In this document: positions 6,247-8,544 of the stretch, piece by piece
Numbering within the stretch: the stretch's first letter is position 1
Layout of the letters: each line of letters starts with the position of its first letter
Source: Cyanobacteria bacterium UBA5018
GTDB taxonomy: Bacteria; Cyanobacteriota; Cyanobacteriia; PCC-6307; Cyanobiaceae
NCBI GenBank assembly: GCA_002396505.1
Contig: DGYA01000066.1
Coordinates: 1-8,544, forward strand
Direction of reading: 5' to 3'
Length of the DNA: 8,544 bases
Made by a program: the position numbers and the translations under genes
The notes under the pieces: model-generated
What the model was told of the DNA's origin: nothing
Seen by the model: only the letters and a program-made list of their open reading frames with translations
Databases searched by the model: none

Positions 6247-6653
6247 TCCACGGGCTGCTTTGGCTTCCACTGCTACTAGTTTTCGTGCTGCTCACGGCCC
6301 TGGGTTGGCTGGAAAGGCGCCGTCAACAGCTGTTTCGCGATTGGGCCGCCGGTGCCGAGCTGGCCAAGTTGGATGCCTGTGGCGCGGCCCGACTGATCGA
6401 TGGAGTGCTCAGTTGGAGCAGCTTCGAGGCGGGCAAACTCCAGCCCCAGGGTGAATTTGTGATCAAGAATCTGGAGCTGGTGGAACTGCTGGCCCTCGGT
6501 TCCGGGGAGGCGCCACTCACCGATGAGTCCCAGGGTTCCTGCCGTCTGCGCTTGGTGGGCGGTGGGATACAGCGCGATCTGCCCTTTGCCGATGCCGAGC
6601 GCGCCCGCCGTTGGATTGAGGAATTGATGTCGCGCTCTCGCTGCGAATTGTGA
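6243..6653 (+). CDS. Conserved small membrane-anchored protein between ddl and ftsQ
   Basis: I recognise this as the uncharacterised gene that sits between ddl and ftsQ in picocyanobacteria, but know no function. The 136-residue product has an N-terminal membrane helix (about 4-22), a basic RRR at 25-27 suggesting the rest stays in the cytoplasm, a helical segment (33-55), a beta-rich middle with GEFVIKNLELVELL (70-83) and SCRLRLVGGG (99-108), and a C-terminal helix with ERARRWIEELM. ATG 6243 is chosen because it forms the ATGA overlap with the ddl stop and has a strong GGAGGG (6229-6234) 8 nt upstream, itself embedded in the ddl 3' end. An upstream in-frame ATG at 6207 would add 12 non-hydrophobic residues before the helix. 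Position suggests a role near the divisome or wall synthesis, by context only. Confidence 0.85.
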   Translation: MIHGLLWLPLLLVFVLLTALGWLERRRQQLFRDWAAGAELAKLDACGAARLIDGVLSWSSFEAGKLQPQGEFVIKNLELVELLALGSGEAPLTDESQGSCRLRLVGGGIQRDLPFADAERARRWIEELMSRSRCEL

Positions 6654-6683
6654 CGAAATTGCCCTTGGGAGGCTCTCGAAATT

Positions 6684-7649
6684 GTGACCCGCCCGCCTGG
6701 ACCTGAGCGGCGGCGTCAGTTGCAGCGACAACGACGCCAGCACCAGCTGCGCAATATCTGGCGCCTGTTGGTGCTCACCGCCCTCAGCGCTGGCCTGGGC
6801 TATGCCCTGCTGCGCTGGGGCTGGCTGCTCAACGGCCCCGAGCAGGTGGAGGTGGTGGGTAGTCGTCAGGTGAGCCGCGAGCAGGTGATCGCCGCAGCTC
6901 ACCTGAGCTTTCCCACCCCTCTGCTCGGGCTCCAACCCAGGCGCATCGCCGCCGAGCTGGCAACTGTCCTGCCCGTGGAGCAGGTGCAGGTGAACCGGCT
7001 GATGGCGCCGCCGCGCCTGCGGGTGGCGCTGGTGGATCGAGAGCCGGTGGCCCGGGCCCAACGCGCCCAGGCCAGCGGCATTGAGTCCGGCTACGTGGAT
7101 CGGCTGGGCAACTGGATGGGCAGTCAGCAAAACCCCCGTCCTGCCGTCAGCTCCGGGCCCCTGAGGCTGGAGGTGATCGGCTGGCAGCCCCGGCACCGAC
7201 CAGCCCTGGCCTTGATCCTTGAGCATCGCTCGGGTTACGGCGCCGATTTGAGCCTGATCCGCTTCGATCCAGATGGCAACCTGTCGCTTCTGAGTTCGCG
7301 GCTGGGCCTAGTGCGGCTGGGCCCAGCCGACAACCGGCTGGCTCGTCAGCTGGAGGTACTGCAACAGCTCAGCCGCGAATTGCCGGCCCGACTGCCATAT
7401 CAACCCCTGCATTCGTTAGACCTCAGCGATCCGGAACAACCCGAATTGGGGCTGGTGCAGCGCCGCCACAGCCGCGGCGCTGCAGAGCCCCCCCCCCCAA
7501 CGCCTCGGCCAACTGGCGCCTCAACCCCCGGGCCAGCCCCGCCCAGATTCGCTCCAGCGGCTGGCGACTCCCCAGATGCCACCAGAGCGGAGCCACCAGC
7601 TGGTCCGGCTGCTGGTCAGCCAATTGGTCAGCCGCTTGGTCGGGACTGA
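6684..7649 (+). CDS. ftsQ: Cell division protein FtsQ (DivIB-type, POTRA)
   Basis: Bitopic divisome protein that links early and late division proteins in the cell envelope. Seen: a basic cytoplasmic N-terminus (9-22), one membrane helix (about 25-49), then a POTRA domain beginning EQVEVVGSRQVSREQVIAAA (53-72) and ending near VDREPVARAQ (117-126), followed by the beta domain through LHSLDLSDPEQPEL (242-255). Start is GTG 6684 with GGAGG at 6668-6672, 11 nt upstream; it begins 30 bp after the preceding stop. From about residue 260 the sequence turns into a Pro/Ala/Gly tail of some 60 residues. That tail contains four prolines (269-272) encoded by an 11-C run, and it looks unlike a folded domain. 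Gene identity is firm; the exact C-terminus is not, since a one-base change in the C run would replace the tail. Confidence 0.93.
   Translation: MTRPPGPERRRQLQRQRRQHQLRNIWRLLVLTALSAGLGYALLRWGWLLNGPEQVEVVGSRQVSREQVIAAAHLSFPTPLLGLQPRRIAAELATVLPVEQVQVNRLMAPPRLRVALVDREPVARAQRAQASGIESGYVDRLGNWMGSQQNPRPAVSSGPLRLEVIGWQPRHRPALALILEHRSGYGADLSLIRFDPDGNLSLLSSRLGLVRLGPADNRLARQLEVLQQLSRELPARLPYQPLHSLDLSDPEQPELGLVQRRHSRGAAEPPPPTPRPTGASTPGPAPPRFAPAAGDSPDATRAEPPAGPAAGQPIGQPLGRD
7488..7498 (+). repeat. 11-C homopolymer in ftsQ
   Basis: Eleven consecutive C's encode Pro269-Pro272 of FtsQ. Such tracts are slippage and sequencing-error hot spots. The current frame stops at 7649; of the other two frames, one stops near 7800 and the other at 7830, so a length change would give a longer and different tail. 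Confidence 0.95.
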
Positions 7650-7750
7650 ACAGGGCCGCGCACCCAGCCAACCAGGGCCAACTAGGCTCTGCCCCTGGAG
7701 AGATTGTGAGCGAAATGGCCGGGGCAAAATTAAAATATCTCCGTTTAGAA

Positions 7751-7766
7751 CAGCTCGGCCGAGCTG
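7751..7766. promoter_or_regulatory. 16-bp perfect palindrome, possible operator
   Basis: CAGCTCGGCCGAGCTG is fully self-complementary with no spacer. GCCGA (7766-7770) can also pair with TCGGC (7785-7789), so two alternative structures are possible. It lies 102 bp after the ftsQ stop and about 60 bp ahead of the first TATAAT box, a place suited to a dimeric regulator. No known regulator is recognised. Confidence 0.35.
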
Positions 7767-7825
7767 CCGAGAATGGCTGCAATTCGGCTCAAATTTGATT
7801 GCATTCCATAGCAGCGGCAATCAAT

Positions 7826-7831
7826 TATAAT
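7826..7831 (+). promoter_or_regulatory. Candidate -10 box (TATAAT), upstream copy
   Basis: A perfect sigma-70-type TATAAT. The best -35 candidate is TTCCAT (7804-7809) at 16-bp spacing, which is poor; no TTGACA is present. If used, transcription would begin near 7838, only a few bases before the terminator hairpin. Confidence 0.4.
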
Positions 7832-7843
7832 CCCGTAGGTGCC

Positions 7844-7871
7844 AGCCACCACCGCTGACGGGGTGGTTTTT
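7844..7871 (+). terminator. Intrinsic terminator after ftsQ
   Basis: CCACC-A-CCG (7846-7854), loop CTGA, CGG-GGTGG (7859-7866), then TTTTT (7867-7871). This gives 8 GC-rich pairs with one bulged A, extendable by A-T and G-T pairs at the base. It is oriented for + strand transcripts and probably ends the miaB/ddl/ftsQ messages, insulating ftsZ. It lies about 195 bp after the ftsQ stop. Confidence 0.75.
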
Positions 7872-7902
7872 GAGGGCCAGCCGTAGGCTAAATTAACTGA
7901 GC

Positions 7903-7908
7903 TATAAT
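7903..7908 (+). promoter_or_regulatory. Candidate -10 box (TATAAT) for ftsZ
   Basis: Second perfect TATAAT, downstream of the terminator, in an A+T-rich patch (AATTAACTGAGC precedes it). No good -35 hexamer at 16-18 bp, which suggests an activator-dependent or non-canonical promoter if real. Use would give an ftsZ leader of about 250 nt containing both hairpins and the upstream ORF. Confidence 0.5.
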
Positions 7909-7987
7909 CAGTTTATTCCTTTGTGCCGGAGCGGGGTCTCAGCACCCCTCCACCCCCCAGAAAACTTAGTTCCAGCCAAAAGCGACC

Positions 7988-8023
7988 CTGGATCGAGCCG
8001 GGCCTCAACCCGGATTGATCCAG
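7988..8023 (+). other. Long hairpin in the ftsZ leader
   Basis: CTGGATCGAGCCGGG (7988-8002) pairs with CCCGGATTGATCCAG (8009-8023): 15 positions with one G-T wobble and one mismatch, loop CCTCAA. No T-tract follows, so it is not a simple terminator; it would be stable in RNA. It may be a protein or ribonuclease target, an mRNA stabiliser, or a small-RNA element. It is followed at once by CCAGCCATCCA twice in tandem (8020-8041). Confidence 0.7.
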
Positions 8024-8050
8024 CCATCCACCAGCCATCCATTTGTTGGC

Positions 8051-8069
8051 CCTGGTTTGTCAAACCAGG
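8051..8069. promoter_or_regulatory. 19-nt inverted repeat CCTGGTTT-gtc-AAACCAGG
   Basis: Perfect 8-bp arms around 3 nt, 55 bp before the upstream ORF and 95 bp before the ftsZ ATG. The form suits a dimeric DNA-binding regulator, or an RNA hairpin with a tight loop. CCAGG recurs at 8077-8081 and 8101-8104 (CCAG). No known box recognised. Confidence 0.45.
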
Positions 8070-8123
8070 CAGTTGTCCAGGTAGTGACACCTTTGGTTGC
8101 CCAGGAAGAGTAAAGGTGCAATC

Positions 8124-8165
8124 ATGGGGCATCGCCAAGATCTGTCAAGACCCACGATCACATAA
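8124..8165 (+). CDS. Upstream ORF / leader peptide coupled to ftsZ (13 codons)
   Basis: Reads MGHRQDLSRPTIT and stops at TAA 8163-8165, whose last A is the first base of the ftsZ ATG (TAATG). It has a good ribosome binding site, AAAGG at 8112-8116, 7 nt before its ATG, whereas none is visible directly before ftsZ. This is the geometry of termination-reinitiation coupling, in which ribosomes enter at the leader and pass to ftsZ. The peptide resembles nothing I know. Chance cannot be excluded for so short an ORF. Confidence 0.5.
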   Translation: MGHRQDLSRPTIT

Positions 8166-8544
8166 TGCAGCCCACGCTCAACGGTCACGATGCCCCGATG
8201 GCGCAGTTAGCCGAATCAGCTTCCAACAATGGCATCGTGCCCAGCCAGACGGCGCGCATCGAGGTGATCGGCGTGGGTGGCGGCGGCAGCAATGCGGTTA
8301 ATCGCATGATCGCCTCCGACCTGCAGGGGGTTGGCTACCGGGTGCTGAACACCGATGCCCAGGCCCTGCTTCAGTCCTCGGCCCAGCTGCGCATCCAATT
8401 GGGCCAGAAGCTCACCCGAGGTCTCGGCGCCGGCGGCAACCCTGTGATTGGCCAGAAGGCCGCTGAGGAATCCCGCAGCGAACTGCAGCAATCCCTGCAG
8501 GGTGCCGACCTGGTGTTCATCGCCGCCGGCATGGGCGGCGGCAC
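8165..8544 (+). CDS. ftsZ: Cell division GTPase FtsZ (3' end outside window)
   Basis: Tubulin homologue that polymerises into the division ring; cytoplasmic. The first 126 residues are present. A variable N-terminal tail (1-29) precedes the conserved core: RIEVIGVGGGGSNAVNRM (31-48), GYRVLNTDAQALLQS (57-71), LGAGGNPVIGQKAAEES (87-103) and ADLVFIAAGMGGG (114-126), the last being the start of the tubulin signature GGGTGTG cut by the window edge. ATG 8165 is the first start in this frame after a stop at 8111; a second ATG at 8198 (residue 12) is possible and would shorten the tail. No direct Shine-Dalgarno sequence; the start overlaps an upstream ORF stop. A long structured leader and a private promoter after a terminator suggest regulation separate from ftsQ. 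Confidence 0.97.
   Translation, partial: MQPTLNGHDAPMAQLAESASNNGIVPSQTARIEVIGVGGGGSNAVNRMIASDLQGVGYRVLNTDAQALLQSSAQLRIQLGQKLTRGLGAGGNPVIGQKAAEESRSELQQSLQGADLVFIAAGMGGG

Larger units (their letters stand above)
7650..8164. other. Long non-coding leader region between ftsQ and ftsZ
   Basis: About 515 bp with no convincing gene apart from a 13-codon upstream ORF. It is richer in A+T than the flanking genes around 7720-7835 and 7885-7920. It carries, in order: a weak stem CCAGGG/CCCTGG (7672-7698), a 16-bp palindrome (7751-7766), a TATAAT box (7826), an intrinsic terminator (7844-7871), a second TATAAT box (7903), a 15-bp-stem hairpin (7988-8023), an 11-bp tandem repeat CCAGCCATCCA (8020-8041), a 19-nt dyad (8051-8069) and the upstream ORF (8124-8165). 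Density of structure suggests that this is the control region of ftsZ. Confidence 0.7.

Noticed and set aside
7423..7782. 119-codon minus-strand frame over the ftsQ tail and the start of the ftsZ leader
   Set aside because: Part of it looks helical, but there is no ribosome binding site or recognisable family, and it overlaps the FtsQ coding region. Worth revisiting only if the ftsQ tail proves non-coding.
7921..8301. 126-codon + strand frame overlapping the start of ftsZ
   Set aside because: Composition is non-coding-like, it contains the hairpins, and it continues out of frame through conserved ftsZ.
1..8544. HIP1 octamer (GCGATCGC) iteration
   Set aside because: Only partial matches such as GTGATCGCC were noticed; no clear HIP1 site found by eye.

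Overview
The window looks like a high-GC picocyanobacterial chromosome segment (Synechococcus/Cyanobium type). The evidence is the gene order miaB - ddl - small membrane protein - ftsQ - ftsZ on the + strand, which is familiar from marine and freshwater Synechococcus and Prochlorococcus, a DUF4359 protein typical of cyanobacteria, and a GC-rich codon bias. The assignment rests on recognised proteins and synteny, not on a database search.

Left part (1-3330) is mostly minus strand. An enolase-superfamily dipeptide epimerase/racemase (2233-3330) overlaps by ATGA a DUF1611 (DgcN-like) P-loop protein (1169-2236). After a roughly 300-bp gap come a DUF4359 secreted or membrane-anchored protein (472-870) and, again by an ATGA overlap, an amidohydrolase of the cytosine-deaminase type that runs off the left edge (1-475). 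The gap carries tRNA-His(GTG) on the + strand (925-998), a candidate AT-rich terminator for it, and several decaying direct repeats. The epimerase/DUF1611 pair matches the DgcA/DgcN arrangement described for D-glutamate catabolism, or alternatively muropeptide (L-Ala-D/L-Glu) recycling.

Central and right part (3470-8544) is + strand. miaB (tRNA ms2i6A methylthiotransferase) is followed by ddl (D-Ala-D-Ala ligase), whose stop overlaps by ATGA the start of a 136-residue membrane-anchored protein, then ftsQ after 30 bp. ddl has an in-frame 18-bp tandem repeat inserted in a loop, and ftsQ has a Pro-rich tail entered through an 11-C homopolymer. About 515 bp of non-coding DNA separate ftsQ from ftsZ. 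It contains a 16-bp palindrome, an intrinsic terminator, two TATAAT boxes, a 15-bp-stem hairpin, a 19-nt dyad and a 13-codon upstream ORF that ends in TAATG, sharing a base with the ftsZ start. ftsZ (8165 onward) runs off the right edge.

Taken together, the right half makes the peptidoglycan dipeptide and the divisome, while the divergent left half probably handles D-glutamate or Glu-containing peptides from cell-wall turnover. That functional link is an inference. I see no mobile element, CRISPR array or phage gene. The least conventional regions are the ftsZ leader, the repeat in ddl and the C tract in ftsQ.
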